NCBI GenBank assembly: GCA_035934555.1 | Contig: DASYXT010000055.1 | Location: 62,001-126,000, forward strand | Source of the DNA: DASYXT01 sp035934555 | GTDB lineage: Bacteria; Verrucomicrobiota; Verrucomicrobiia; Limisphaerales; UBA8199 | Length of the DNA: 64,000 nt | Reading direction: 5' to 3' | Shown here: piece after piece, positions 24,928 to 34,565 of the stretch | How positions within the stretch are numbered: position 1 is the stretch's first letter | How the letters are laid out: the number at the start of each line of letters is the position of its first letter | Program-made: the position numbers and the translations under genes | Notes under the pieces: generated by a model | The model's database searches: none | What the model saw: the letters and a program-made list of their open reading frames with translations, nothing else | Told to the model about the DNA's origin: nothing

Positions 24928-25122
24928 AGGTCGCTGAGTGGCAGTTGCTGGACTCTGGGCTTAGAGCCTTCACGGCTCGGGTGGGGGATTTATTACAGGT
25001 TTCGGCGCGCAAGCCAAATAGAAAGTCCCGCTTGAGTACTAATCTGCCGGTTCAGCCCTTTACGGCGCGCCCGGGATGGCGGACAATAACTCATCCCTGA
25101 AAGCGGGGGCGGGGGGAAGAGT

Positions 25123-26259
25123 ATGAAGCGCGCGCGCTTGTCGGGATGGGCCTACGTGATTGGTCTGGCCGGGGCCGGCTTGGCTTTTGCCATCCGTTAT
25201 GCCTTGGCGCCGGTCCTTGGCGACACTGCTGTCTACCCTCTTTTCGTGCTTGCAGTTCTGGCGGGCACCTACGCCGGGGGCATTGGTCCGGGCGTCGTGA
25301 CGGCGATGGTCGGGTTCCTGCTCGCGGATTATTTTTTCATTCCGCCGAGGGGAGTCATTGGTCATTTCACCGCCACCAGCGCCATGGACTGCGTGGTGTA
25401 CGGCGTCGCTTGCGCCTTCACCGTCGCCCTGGTCGAAAGCCTCCGCCGCGTACGCGCCAAACTCGAAGCGGATATCCGCGCCCGGGAAGAGCTGCAGGCT
25501 CAGTTGCACCGGGCGCACGCCGAACTGGAGCAAACCGTCGCCAAGCGCACCGCCAGCCTGACCGAAACCGTGCACCAATTGGAGACGCTGTCCTACAGCC
25601 TATCGCACGATTTGCGCGCGCCCCTGCGTGCCATGGAAGGCTATGCCCGGGTCGTCGAGCTGAAATACGGACCCACTTTGCCGGATGAAGCCAAGGAATT
25701 GCTCCGCCGCATTGCCCGCGCCGCCGCGCGGTTGGACGCGCTCATCAAAGATGTTCTTACCTACCATCGCACCGCCAGCGAACCGATCGAACTCCATCCT
25801 GTGGACTTGGACCGCTTGTTCGAGGAACTCGTCCCGGCCCGACCCGATTTGCAGGCTGCGGGCGCGGCGTTGCGCGTCGAACGGCCATTGCTCAAAGTTA
25901 TGGGTCACGAAGCGTTGCTGACTCAAATCATTTCCAATCTCCTGAGCAACGCCGTCCGGTTCGTCTCCCCGGAGCGCCAACCCCAAGTCCGCCTCTGGAC
26001 CGAGCCTGTGCCGGGCTCCAATGGCAGCGCTGGTCATGTGCGCCTGAACGTGCAGGACAATGGCATCGGGATTGCCCCAGCCGACCAGGAACGGGTGTGG
26101 GGCATTTTCAATCGGCTCGATCCCGAGCATTACGAGGGAACCGGGATTGGACTGGCGGTTGTGCGCAAAGCTGCCGAGCGCATGGGCGGCTCAGTAGGCA
26201 TAACATCTGAGCCGGGAAACGGGAGCCAATTCTGGGTGGAGCTGCCTTCGGCCTCTTAA
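25123..26259 (+). CDS. Sensor histidine kinase with DUF4118-type membrane domain
   Basis: 378 residues. The N-terminal ~105 residues hold three or four transmembrane helices with YPLFVLAVLAGTYAGGIGPG and LLADYFFIPPRG, the KdpD-like DUF4118 signature. A coiled coil (REELQAQLHRAHAELEQTVA) leads to HisKA with phospho-acceptor His162 (YSLSHDLRAPLRAMEGY) and HATPase_c (N box LSNAVRF, G1 DNGIGIAP, G2 GTGIGLAVVRK). No periplasmic sensor domain. The convergent neighbour is a NarL-type regulator, but HisKA kinases usually pair with other regulator types, so partnership is uncertain. Confidence 0.92.
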   Translation: MKRARLSGWAYVIGLAGAGLAFAIRYALAPVLGDTAVYPLFVLAVLAGTYAGGIGPGVVTAMVGFLLADYFFIPPRGVIGHFTATSAMDCVVYGVACAFTVALVESLRRVRAKLEADIRAREELQAQLHRAHAELEQTVAKRTASLTETVHQLETLSYSLSHDLRAPLRAMEGYARVVELKYGPTLPDEAKELLRRIARAAARLDALIKDVLTYHRTASEPIELHPVDLDRLFEELVPARPDLQAAGAALRVERPLLKVMGHEALLTQIISNLLSNAVRFVSPERQPQVRLWTEPVPGSNGSAGHVRLNVQDNGIGIAPADQERVWGIFNRLDPEHYEGTGIGLAVVRKAAERMGGSVGITSEPGNGSQFWVELPSAS

Positions 26260-26320
26260 TCTTAATCGTAATCGTAATCGTAATCTCTGATTCGAGATTA
26301 AGATTAAGATTAAGATTAAG
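26256..26320. repeat. Hexamer tract arranged as an inverted repeat between convergent genes
   Basis: TTAATC/GTAATC units at 26256-26285, a ten-base spacer, then GATTAA units at 26296-26320. The outer arms CTTAATCTTAATC and GATTAAGATTAAG pair perfectly, so either strand can form an AT-rich hairpin between the convergent kinase and regulator genes, possibly acting as a weak bidirectional terminator. Confidence 0.75.
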
Positions 26321-26330
26321 ACAGCTAAGC

Positions 26331-27107
26331 TTACTGACCCGAGTCCCTTTGAAGCGGGATGAGGCCCTTCTGGATGGCGTAGCGTGTGAGGCCAGCCACG
26401 CTGTGGATGTTGAGCTTACGCATAATGCGCTCACGGTGCGTTTCCACGGTGCGCACGCCCACATTCAAGCGGCTGGCAATTTCCTTGTTACTGAGGCCCT
26501 CGGCAATCGCGATGAGCACTTCCCGCTCGCGATTGCTGATTTGCGCGGGGTTCGGCCCCTGGCCGGACCCGCGGACGAATTGATTCAACGCCAGGCGCGC
26601 TACTTCCGGGCTGAAAAAGGACTCGCCGGCGTGGACGGTTTCAATTGCCCTAAGCAGATCTTCCGGCGGGGCATCCTTGAGCACATACCCGGCGGCTCCG
26701 GATTGCAGAATACGCAACACATAATCAGAGTGGCTGTGCATCGACAGGACCAGCACTCTGATTTGGGGCAATTCCTTGCGCAGCATCTCGGTGGCGGTTA
26801 GGCCGTTCATGTGCGGCATGTCGATGTCCATCACCACCACATCGGGCTTTAGTTCAGCCGCTTTGGCCAAGGCCTCCCGGCCGTCTCCGGCCTCACCGAC
26901 AATCTTGATGTGCTCGTGCTTTGACAGGCATGCGCCGAGACCTTTACGGACGACCGGGTGATCATCGGTCAGCAGGACGCGGATCGTTTTGCTGGAAGCG
27001 GTGGAACGTGTCGAGCTGGATTTGCCGGTGTTGGCAAAACTAGTGGCCAGGAGCGCCGGGCTGGCAAGCCCGGGCGAACGAGACATTTCTAACGGAGCTG
27101 CATTCAT
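26331..27107 (-). CDS. NarL/FixJ-family response regulator (receiver plus LuxR HTH)
   Basis: 258 residues. A ~40-residue Ser/Thr-rich extension precedes the receiver (RVLLTDDHPVVRKG, phospho-acceptor Asp94 in VVVMDIDMPHMNG, Lys in VLKDAPPEDL). The C-terminal LuxR HTH is complete (ISNREREVLIAIAEGLSNKE, NVGVRTVETHRERIMRKLNI). DNA-binding transcription factor of a two-component system. It is 26 bp downstream of the beta-barrel gene on the same strand, so it may belong to the surface-protein operon. A later ATG (residue 8) is possible. Confidence 0.93.
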   Translation of the reverse strand: MNAAPLEMSRSPGLASPALLATSFANTGKSSSTRSTASSKTIRVLLTDDHPVVRKGLGACLSKHEHIKIVGEAGDGREALAKAAELKPDVVVMDIDMPHMNGLTATEMLRKELPQIRVLVLSMHSHSDYVLRILQSGAAGYVLKDAPPEDLLRAIETVHAGESFFSPEVARLALNQFVRGSGQGPNPAQISNREREVLIAIAEGLSNKEIASRLNVGVRTVETHRERIMRKLNIHSVAGLTRYAIQKGLIPLQRDSGQ

Positions 27108-27133
27108 ACTTCTCTAATTGTACTTCTAAAATC

Positions 27134-28225
27134 TCAAAATGAATAACTCGCGCCTACCGTGAACAGCACAGATTTCCCGAGGTCCAATACGGATTGTTTG
27201 CCGCCTTGATTATTGGTCGCCGTGCCCGCGGCCTGGTAAATCACCCCGGCCTGCACCCGGACCCGCTCGGTGACATCGTACCCAAGATTACCGCCGGCGT
27301 AGCCGCCCACCAGGAAATCAGTTTGTGACCCGGAGCTGGATTGCCGCGGTCCAGCCAGGTCGATCCCGTAGTACGGATCGGAGATGAAAACCTGTTCCTG
27401 AAAACTGAATTGGCTATCGGCCCACGCCAGCGCCAGGCCCCCGCCCAGCGTCAGGAAAAACTTGTGGGGAAGCGGCACTTCCAGATACGGCCCAAACCGC
27501 AGCATGAAAACATCAGAGTCAAGTTGGCGCTGCCCGACAATCGTCGCGGCGCTGGATAAAGCCGTTACCGAACGCCCCGAGGGCGCGGAGGAAATGACAG
27601 CACCGGGACCCTGGAAAGTACCGGCATAAGGTGATTGGGGCGGGATGACGCCGTTGAGAGCAAACGTGTCACTGGTGCGGTCAGCAAAATAATTCAATGT
27701 CTGATCGTTGCGGAAGGACAAGGACATATACCCAAAGGCGCCTTCCAGGCCCGCCCGCCAGTGCTTGCCACGCTTGAGTTCACGGCTGTAGGTCAGTTCC
27801 ATCCCGCTTTGTGGGCCATCCTGGTACTGGCCAGTGCGGGCGGTGTTCGGGGTCGAATCGCTCTGCAGGACCAGGTTATCGCCCTGGACAGAGTGCGGGC
27901 TGGAATAGCCCCAGTCCCAAGTAAAGTTATTGGCGTTTCCTGACACATCCACGCGGTTATAGCCGTTGTCATAGTTGCGGTTGACCGCACCGCCGGTAGC
28001 GGGCCCTGGCTGCGAAAGCTGCAGGCCGCCTAGCTTGCGAAAATCCACGCTGATATTCACACCCATGGCATAGCTCAAGCCGATGCGGTTCAACCGGGGA
28101 GCGGGACCTTCCTCCAGGCCAAGCGTCGAAGCCGCTTCAGCCGGAGGCGGATTGGTTTGACCGCAAACGGGGATAGCCGCCAGGAGAATCGATCCGAGCA
28201 ACGCTTCGTAATAGTTATGACCCAT
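27134..28225 (-). CDS. Outer-membrane beta-barrel protein
   Basis: 363 residues with a short N-terminal hydrophobic segment (ALLGSILLAAIPVCG-QT) and then alternating polar/aromatic strands (MELTYSRELKRGKHWRAGLE, GAFGYMSLSFRND, FFLTLGGGLALAWADSQFSF, RVRVQAGVIYQAAG) ending in VLFTVGASYSF, an outer-membrane terminal-strand pattern with C-terminal Phe. It probably forms a barrel of ten or more strands. The gene begins 25 bp after the Ig-repeat gene, so cotranscription is likely; it may anchor or export that protein (inference). Confidence 0.75.
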   Translation of the reverse strand: MGHNYYEALLGSILLAAIPVCGQTNPPPAEAASTLGLEEGPAPRLNRIGLSYAMGVNISVDFRKLGGLQLSQPGPATGGAVNRNYDNGYNRVDVSGNANNFTWDWGYSSPHSVQGDNLVLQSDSTPNTARTGQYQDGPQSGMELTYSRELKRGKHWRAGLEGAFGYMSLSFRNDQTLNYFADRTSDTFALNGVIPPQSPYAGTFQGPGAVISSAPSGRSVTALSSAATIVGQRQLDSDVFMLRFGPYLEVPLPHKFFLTLGGGLALAWADSQFSFQEQVFISDPYYGIDLAGPRQSSSGSQTDFLVGGYAGGNLGYDVTERVRVQAGVIYQAAGTATNNQGGKQSVLDLGKSVLFTVGASYSF

Positions 28226-28250
28226 AGGGTTAGCTGGTTTGTGTTGGCGT

Positions 28251-31200
28251 TTACGGCAATAGAATCACTCGATAAAACCGCTGCGGAGTGACGGCCGGTG
28301 AGCTATCAGTTTTGGGTTGGCCGTTGTCAATCCATTGGATGCGGGTGCCGTTGCCGCGGATCGCCGGCATCGCCGTGTTCCATAACTGCAAGTTCGCGGT
28401 ATATTCGATGTAATAAAGCCGATTGGTCAGGCTGGCGAACTCGATCAGGTAAGTCTTGTTCGGCAGCATCAGCGCGCGGTTAATATGTTGCTGGAACCCG
28501 GCCACCGCCACGCCGCCGCCCTGTGGCGGAGGAATCAACACCGGCGTCAGCGTCGGGTTCGGCGTAATGCGGGATGGCACATAATACTCGAGAACGAAAT
28601 CGACATAACTATTAGGCGCCACACCGGCATGCGAGTCCACATACGACAGGCCATTGGTCGTGCCGGTCGCATTCCACAGCACTGCGTTGTTGGTCAGATT
28701 ACCCACATAGATGCGCACCGCGTCAAAGGTCGAATAGGTAGGATTCGTCACACGCACGGTCTGGTCAAATAGGCCGGTTTGCGGGTCAAAGTGTATTGCG
28801 CTGACGATGCTCAGTGGCGCGTGCGCCTGGACGCTGATGGTGACCGGGGCCGAAGTCGCCGAAAGCCCCATATCGTCCCAGGCTTTCGCCGTATAGGTGT
28901 AGCTGCCCGGCGGCAGGTTGGTCTGTTCGACAAAGTACGGGGCATTAGTGGAATAGCCGAGGTTATTGGTCCCGGACAGATAGAACACAACGTTCGTCAC
29001 AACTCCGTCGGTATCCGTCGCGTCGGCTAAAACCGTGAAGTTGGCTGGAGCGAGGAAAACTGCGCCGTTTGTCGGGCTAAGAATGGTCACAGTGGGGGGG
29101 TGATTGATGGCAAGCGCGGCGGATTGAGTAACCGAATTGCACAATCCACTAACCTGGACAGCATAGAGGCCGGCGTCGCCGTAACCGAGGTTGGTCAAAG
29201 TCAAGCTGCTACCGGTCGCACCCGTGATAGTCGAGCCGTTCTTGGTCCACGAGAAGGTGAAGGGACCCGTCCCCGAGGGGATGGTTGAGAAGGTGATACT
29301 GTCACCGGGATTGCGAATCCCGCCGCCCAAAGGCGTCGCCGTCGTGCTCGAGTTCACGGCCAGGGTCGCGGTGTTGGTCTGAGCTGTGCCGCACGCGCCG
29401 CTGACCACCACGGAATAAATCGCGGCATCGGCCGGTTGAACGTTCGTAAGAGTCAAGCTGTTGCTGGTCTGCCCAGCTAACAGGTTTGGACCCCTATACC
29501 ACTGGTAAACCAGGGCGGTGCCGGTCGCGCTAATGCTGAACTGGGCCATGTTGTCCGGACAAACACTCTGGTTGGCGGGAGCCGTTAGCACGAGCACCGG
29601 GCTGTTAACCGTCAGGCTGGCACTATTGGTTTGAGCCGCGCCGCAGGTGCCGCTCACGATAACAAAATAAGTTGCGGAATCAGTCGCCTGAACGTTGGTC
29701 AGCGTCAGAGTGTTGCTAGTCTGGTTTGGCAGGAGGTTTGCTCCTTTAAACCATTGATAGACCAACGCCGTGCCACTTGCATTGATGTTGAATTCGGCGG
29801 TATCACCTGGACAAGCTGCCTGGTTGGCCGGTGGTGTTACGACCAGCACTGGACTATTAACCACCAGGCTCGCGGTATTGGTTTGCGCCGTCCCACATGC
29901 CCCACTCACCACGACAGAGTAGATGGCAGCGTCAGTGGACTGGACATTGCTGAGGACCAGGGTGCTTCCGGTTTGGCTCGCGAGGAGGCTAGTCCCTTTG
30001 TACCATTGATAAGCGAGGGTTGTGCCGGTTGCGTCAATGCTGAACTGCACCGTGCCACCTGGGCAAACACTCTGGTTGGCAGGAGCCGTTCCCACTAGGA
30101 CCGGGCTGTTCACCGTCAGGCTGGCGCTGTTGGTTTGGGCTGTGCCGCAGGCACTGCTGATAACAACGGAATAAATCGAGGCGTCGGTGGCCTGCACGTT
30201 GGTCAACGTCAGGCTGCTGGCGGTTTGACTATTAAGGAGGTTTGTGCCCTTATACCATTGATAGGTGAGAGCTGAGCCGGTCGCGTTGATGCTGAACAGA
30301 GCTGTGTCGCCGGGACAAACCGTCTGGTTGGCGGGAGGCGTTACTACCAGCACCTGGCTGTTCACGACGAGGCTGGCGCTATTGGTTTGGGCTGCCCCGC
30401 AGGCCCCGCTCACCACAACAGAGTAAATCGCCGCATCCGTTGCCTGAGCGTTAGTCAAGGTGAGGCTGTTGCCGGTCTGGCCTGTGAGGAGGTTCGCATC
30501 TTTATACCATTGGTAGGCCAAGGCGGTGCCGGTCGCATTAATACTGAACTGTGCTATCCCACCTGGACAAACACTCTGGTTGGCGGGAGCGGTTACCACT
30601 AGCACCGGGCTGTTCACGGTCAGGCTAGCGCCGTTGGTTTGGGCTGTCCCGCAGGCCCCGCTCACCACCACAGAGTAAATCGCCGCATCCGTTGCCTGAG
30701 CATTGGTCAAGGTGAGGCTGTTGCCGGTCTGGCCTGTGAGGAGGTTCGCACCTTTGTACCATTGATACGCCAGCGCCGTTCCGGTCGCATTGATGCTGAA
30801 CTGTGCTGTGTCACCGGAACAAACAGTCTGGTTGGCGGGAGGCGTTACCACCAACACCTGGCTGTTCACGGTCAGGCTGGCGCTATTGGTCTGAGCCGAG
30901 CCACACGCGCCGCTCACCACCACGGAGTAAATGGCGGCGTCACTGGGTTGGGCATTGCTAAAGACCAGGGTGTTTCCCGTTTGGCCAGTGAGAATGTTAG
31001 TCCCTTTGTACCATTGGTACGTCAGGGCAGTGCCAGTCGCGTTGATAGCGAACTGGGCCGTACTGCCCGGACAAACACTCTGGTTGGCAGGAGCAGTTAC
31101 CACCAGCACCGGGCTGTTCACTGTCAGGCTGGCGCTGTTGGTCTGGGCCGTGCCGCACGCGCCGCTCACCACCACGGAGTAAATCGCAGCATCGGTTACC

Positions 31201-34200
31201 TGAATGTTGGTGAGCGTCAGGCTGCTGCCGGTTTTGCCGGTCAATTGGCTTGCACCTTTGTACCATTGGTACGCCAGCGCCGTTCCGGTCGCATTGATGC
31301 TGAACTGTGCTGTGTCACCGGGACAAACCGTCTGGTTGGCGGGAGGCGTTACCACCAACACCTGGCTGTTCACGGTCAGGCTGGCGCTATTGGTCTGAGC
31401 CGTGCCACACGCGCCGCTCACCACCACGGAGTAAATAGCCGCGTCCGTTGCCTGAGCATTGGTCAAGGTGAGGCTGTTGCCGGTCTGGCCTGTGAGGAGG
31501 TTCGCACCTTTGTACCATTGATACGCCAGCGCCGTTCCGGTCGCATTGATGCTGAACTGTGCTGTGTCGCCGGGACAAACCGTCTGGTTGGCGGGAGGCG
31601 TTACTACCAGCACCTGGCTGTTCACGACGAGGCTGGCGCTATTGGTTTTGGCTGTGCCGCAAGCCCCGCTCACAACTACAGAGTAAATCGCGGCATCGGT
31701 CGCTTGAACGTTCGTCAGGTTTAAGCTATTGCCGGTCTGGCCTGCTAGGAGGCTTGGGCCCTTGTACCATTGATACATCAGGGCCGTGCCTGTGGCATTA
31801 ATGCTGAATTGGGCCATCCCACCCGGACAAACACTCTGGTTGGCGGGAGCGGTCACCACCAAAACTGGGCTGTTCACCGTGAGGCTGGCGCTGTTGGTTT
31901 GGGCCGTGCCACACGCGCCGCTCACCACCACTGAATATGCTCCCCCATCGCTTGTCTGGATATTCGTCAGGGTTAGACTGCTGCTGGTCTGGTTGAACAG
32001 TAAATTGGCGCCCTTATACCATTGATACACCAGCGCCGTGCCATTGGCGTTAATGCTGAACTGGGCTGTGTCACCGGGACAAACCGTCTGGTTGGCGGGA
32101 GGCGTTACCACCAATACCTGGCTGTTCACGGCGAGGCTGGCACTATTCGTCTGCGCCGTGCCGCACACGCCGCTGACAACCACGGAATAAATCCCCGCAT
32201 CCGTTGCCTGAACGTTGGTGAGTGTCAGCCTGTTGCCGGTCTGGCCGGTGAGGAGGTTGGCACCTTTGTACCATTGGTACACCAGGGCCGTGCCAGTGGC
32301 ATTGATGCTGAACTGGGCAGTGTCACCCGGACAAACCGTCTGGTTGGCTGGGGGCGTTACCACTAACACTTGGCTGTTGACGACGAGGCTAGCGCTATTG
32401 GTTTGGGCGATGCCGCAGGCGCCGCTCACCACGACGGAGTAAATCGCCGCGTCAGTGGCTTGAACATTCGTCAGGTTTAAGCTGTCGCCGGTCTGGCCTA
32501 CTAAGAGGCTTGGGCCCTTGTACCATTGATACATCAGGGCGGTGCCTGTGGCATTAATGCTGAACTGGGCCATCCCACCTGGACAAACACTCTGGTTGGC
32601 GGGAGCCGTTACCACCAGCACCGGGCTGTTGACCGTCAGGCTGGCGCTATTGGTTTGGGCTGTCCCGCAGGCGCCGCTCACCACCACAGAGTAAATCGCT
32701 GCATCCGCGGCCTGAACGTTGGTGAGTGTCAGGCTGCTACCGGTTTTGCCGGTCAATAGGCTCGCACCTTTATACCACTGATACGCCAAAGCGGTGCCGG
32801 TAGCGTTAATGCTGAATTGGGCCATACCACCGGGACAAACACTCTGGTTGGCGGGAGCGGTTACCACCAGCACCGGGCTGTTGACCGTCAGGCTGGCGCT
32901 ATTGGTTTGGGCTGTCCCGCAGGCGCCGCTCACCACCACAGTGTAAATCGCTGCATCCGTTGCCTGAACGTTGGTGAGTGTCAGGCTGTTGCCGGTTTTG
33001 CCGGTCAATAGGCTCGCACCCTTGTACCACTGATACGCCAAAGCGGAGCCCATTGCGTTGATGCTGAATTGGGCTGCGTCACCCGGGCAAACGGTCTGGT
33101 TCGCTGGCGGTATTACCACCAGCACAGGGGCATTCACCGTCAGGCTGGCGCTGTTGGTTTGGGCGGTGCCACACCCACCGCTCACCACGACAGAGTAAAC
33201 GCCAGCGTCCGCAAGCTGAACGTTAGTTAGCGTCAGGCTGTTGCTGGTCTGGCCTGGCAACAGGCTTGTCGCCTTGTACCATCGATACGCAAGCGCCGTG
33301 CCCGTCGCATTCACGTAAAAGTAAGCCGTTTCGCCCAGGCAAAGGCTCTGGTTTGCCGGCGGAACCAGGATGACCGGCCCCGCACACCCGCCACACAGAG
33401 ACTGGTCAAAATGGAACTGGTATGTGCCGGTGAGACTGACGGTGTTCGCGACCACGGCACCGGAGAAGTTGCTAACTTGCCCACCGCCGCCAGTGAGGGT
33501 TACGGCGGCTTCAGGGGCATAGATGGTGCCGATAAACTGGGATCCGCCGCTGAACTGCATGCTGGAACAGGTCGGCAAGCCAAAGTACACGCAATTGGTG
33601 ACGAACCCCGTGCCATTGATCGTTCCTTGTCCGGAAAGGGTGGACTGGCCGCCGAGGTAAACCGTCAGGCTCGCCCCGGGTGCGATGTAAATGAAGCCCT
33701 GACCCGAAACTGAAAGGCCATTTTGAAAATAGAGCACCACGTTGCCATTGATGCACATGCTGCCGCTCAAGCTGAAGTTGCTCGATTTGTAATTGCCGGT
33801 GGTGAGCACGTAATTGTAGTTGGTGCCATTCACCACTCCCGATGTCTGGTGCAAGTTCGCGAAGGAAACGCCCGGCAACGTGACGTCCGGCACCGCCACC
33901 TGCAGATTATTGGAATACCAACCTGGCTGAATCCCCCGGCTGCCCCCATCCACCCAGGGAATGCTACCGACTGAGGCGCTGCCCGAGATGGTGACTGTCC
34001 CGGAGGGACTCGTAAGCAAATGTCCGTAGATACTCGTGTTGCCGGTATCCGTAATGACGTTAACGCCAACACCGGCGCTGGCGACATCGCCGGCATCCCC
34101 ACGTTTGGCCGGATCATACTGACCGTTGGTGCTTTGGGCCGGGTCAAGAGAATTAAAACTGTCGATGAGCATGTTGCCGTGCAGCGTGACGCTTTGTTTA

Positions 34201-34436
34201 GCCAGGACCGCACGGCAATAAGTGGTCGGGCCCGGAGGCAATTGCGCGTGAGCGCTCCCGAGCCACCAAAAACCAAACACCAGCACGGCGCACCGACTCA
34301 ACACCCAGAGGCGAGAGACTCGATACGGAGCGACCGTACGACCTCTTACTGAGTCGGTGTCGGGTTTGACTGTCATAATTTGGTTCAAATCTGTCTCGAT
34401 ATTAGGCATGGGAGGGAGAGGCCACAATCGGGCCAA
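28251..34436 (-). CDS. Giant secreted protein with sixteen near-identical Ig-like domains
   Basis: 2,061 residues if started at 34436; the ATG at 34376 gives a more normal signal peptide (SRLWVLSRCAVLVFGFWWLG, cut at AHA-QL). Residues ~70-350 are a Gly/Ser/Thr-rich beta region (YLGGQSTLSGQGTINGTGF) resembling adhesin or polymer-forming repeats. Residues ~359-1702 hold sixteen 84-residue Ig-like units, each with two Cys (positions 8 and 64) able to form the domain disulfide. A diverged unit, a Big/cadherin-like domain and a C-terminal domain ending RFYRVILLP follow. Likely a long surface stalk or adhesin. It is followed by the barrel-protein gene and flanked by two NarL-type regulators. Confidence 0.85.
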   Translation of the reverse strand: MARLWPLPPMPNIETDLNQIMTVKPDTDSVRGRTVAPYRVSRLWVLSRCAVLVFGFWWLGSAHAQLPPGPTTYCRAVLAKQSVTLHGNMLIDSFNSLDPAQSTNGQYDPAKRGDAGDVASAGVGVNVITDTGNTSIYGHLLTSPSGTVTISGSASVGSIPWVDGGSRGIQPGWYSNNLQVAVPDVTLPGVSFANLHQTSGVVNGTNYNYVLTTGNYKSSNFSLSGSMCINGNVVLYFQNGLSVSGQGFIYIAPGASLTVYLGGQSTLSGQGTINGTGFVTNCVYFGLPTCSSMQFSGGSQFIGTIYAPEAAVTLTGGGGQVSNFSGAVVANTVSLTGTYQFHFDQSLCGGCAGPVILVPPANQSLCLGETAYFYVNATGTALAYRWYKATSLLPGQTSNSLTLTNVQLADAGVYSVVVSGGCGTAQTNSASLTVNAPVLVVIPPANQTVCPGDAAQFSINAMGSALAYQWYKGASLLTGKTGNSLTLTNVQATDAAIYTVVVSGACGTAQTNSASLTVNSPVLVVTAPANQSVCPGGMAQFSINATGTALAYQWYKGASLLTGKTGSSLTLTNVQAADAAIYSVVVSGACGTAQTNSASLTVNSPVLVVTAPANQSVCPGGMAQFSINATGTALMYQWYKGPSLLVGQTGDSLNLTNVQATDAAIYSVVVSGACGIAQTNSASLVVNSQVLVVTPPANQTVCPGDTAQFSINATGTALVYQWYKGANLLTGQTGNRLTLTNVQATDAGIYSVVVSGVCGTAQTNSASLAVNSQVLVVTPPANQTVCPGDTAQFSINANGTALVYQWYKGANLLFNQTSSSLTLTNIQTSDGGAYSVVVSGACGTAQTNSASLTVNSPVLVVTAPANQSVCPGGMAQFSINATGTALMYQWYKGPSLLAGQTGNSLNLTNVQATDAAIYSVVVSGACGTAKTNSASLVVNSQVLVVTPPANQTVCPGDTAQFSINATGTALAYQWYKGANLLTGQTGNSLTLTNAQATDAAIYSVVVSGACGTAQTNSASLTVNSQVLVVTPPANQTVCPGDTAQFSINATGTALAYQWYKGASQLTGKTGSSLTLTNIQVTDAAIYSVVVSGACGTAQTNSASLTVNSPVLVVTAPANQSVCPGSTAQFAINATGTALTYQWYKGTNILTGQTGNTLVFSNAQPSDAAIYSVVVSGACGSAQTNSASLTVNSQVLVVTPPANQTVCSGDTAQFSINATGTALAYQWYKGANLLTGQTGNSLTLTNAQATDAAIYSVVVSGACGTAQTNGASLTVNSPVLVVTAPANQSVCPGGIAQFSINATGTALAYQWYKDANLLTGQTGNSLTLTNAQATDAAIYSVVVSGACGAAQTNSASLVVNSQVLVVTPPANQTVCPGDTALFSINATGSALTYQWYKGTNLLNSQTASSLTLTNVQATDASIYSVVISSACGTAQTNSASLTVNSPVLVGTAPANQSVCPGGTVQFSIDATGTTLAYQWYKGTSLLASQTGSTLVLSNVQSTDAAIYSVVVSGACGTAQTNTASLVVNSPVLVVTPPANQAACPGDTAEFNINASGTALVYQWFKGANLLPNQTSNTLTLTNVQATDSATYFVIVSGTCGAAQTNSASLTVNSPVLVLTAPANQSVCPDNMAQFSISATGTALVYQWYRGPNLLAGQTSNSLTLTNVQPADAAIYSVVVSGACGTAQTNTATLAVNSSTTATPLGGGIRNPGDSITFSTIPSGTGPFTFSWTKNGSTITGATGSSLTLTNLGYGDAGLYAVQVSGLCNSVTQSAALAINHPPTVTILSPTNGAVFLAPANFTVLADATDTDGVVTNVVFYLSGTNNLGYSTNAPYFVEQTNLPPGSYTYTAKAWDDMGLSATSAPVTISVQAHAPLSIVSAIHFDPQTGLFDQTVRVTNPTYSTFDAVRIYVGNLTNNAVLWNATGTTNGLSYVDSHAGVAPNSYVDFVLEYYVPSRITPNPTLTPVLIPPPQGGGVAVAGFQQHINRALMLPNKTYLIEFASLTNRLYYIEYTANLQLWNTAMPAIRGNGTRIQWIDNGQPKTDSSPAVTPQRFYRVILLP
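29331..33362 (-). repeat. Coding tandem array: sixteen 252-bp units
   Basis: About 4 kb of direct repeats within the Ig-repeat gene; units are highly similar at DNA level, which explains the many repeated shadow frames on the + strand. The linker between units comes in two versions (SQV...TPPANQTVC and SPV...TAPANQSVC) and each version's two halves almost always occur together across the unit boundary. Confidence 0.9.
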
Positions 34437-34565
34437 GGACAGTTTCCGGCCAGGGGGAATGGCCGAGCGAAGCCCCGGGGATTGCCGGGGAACAGCTCAC
34501 AGGGTAAAGGCAGAACAACACAACACCTCGGACACGGTAAAACAGACAATCGGACCCAGCCCCGT

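Noticed and set aside
30639..31724. 361-codon plus frame and similar ones across 29.6-33.0 kb
   Set aside because: Shadows of the 252-bp Ig repeats; their apparent repeat structure comes from the real gene on the other strand.
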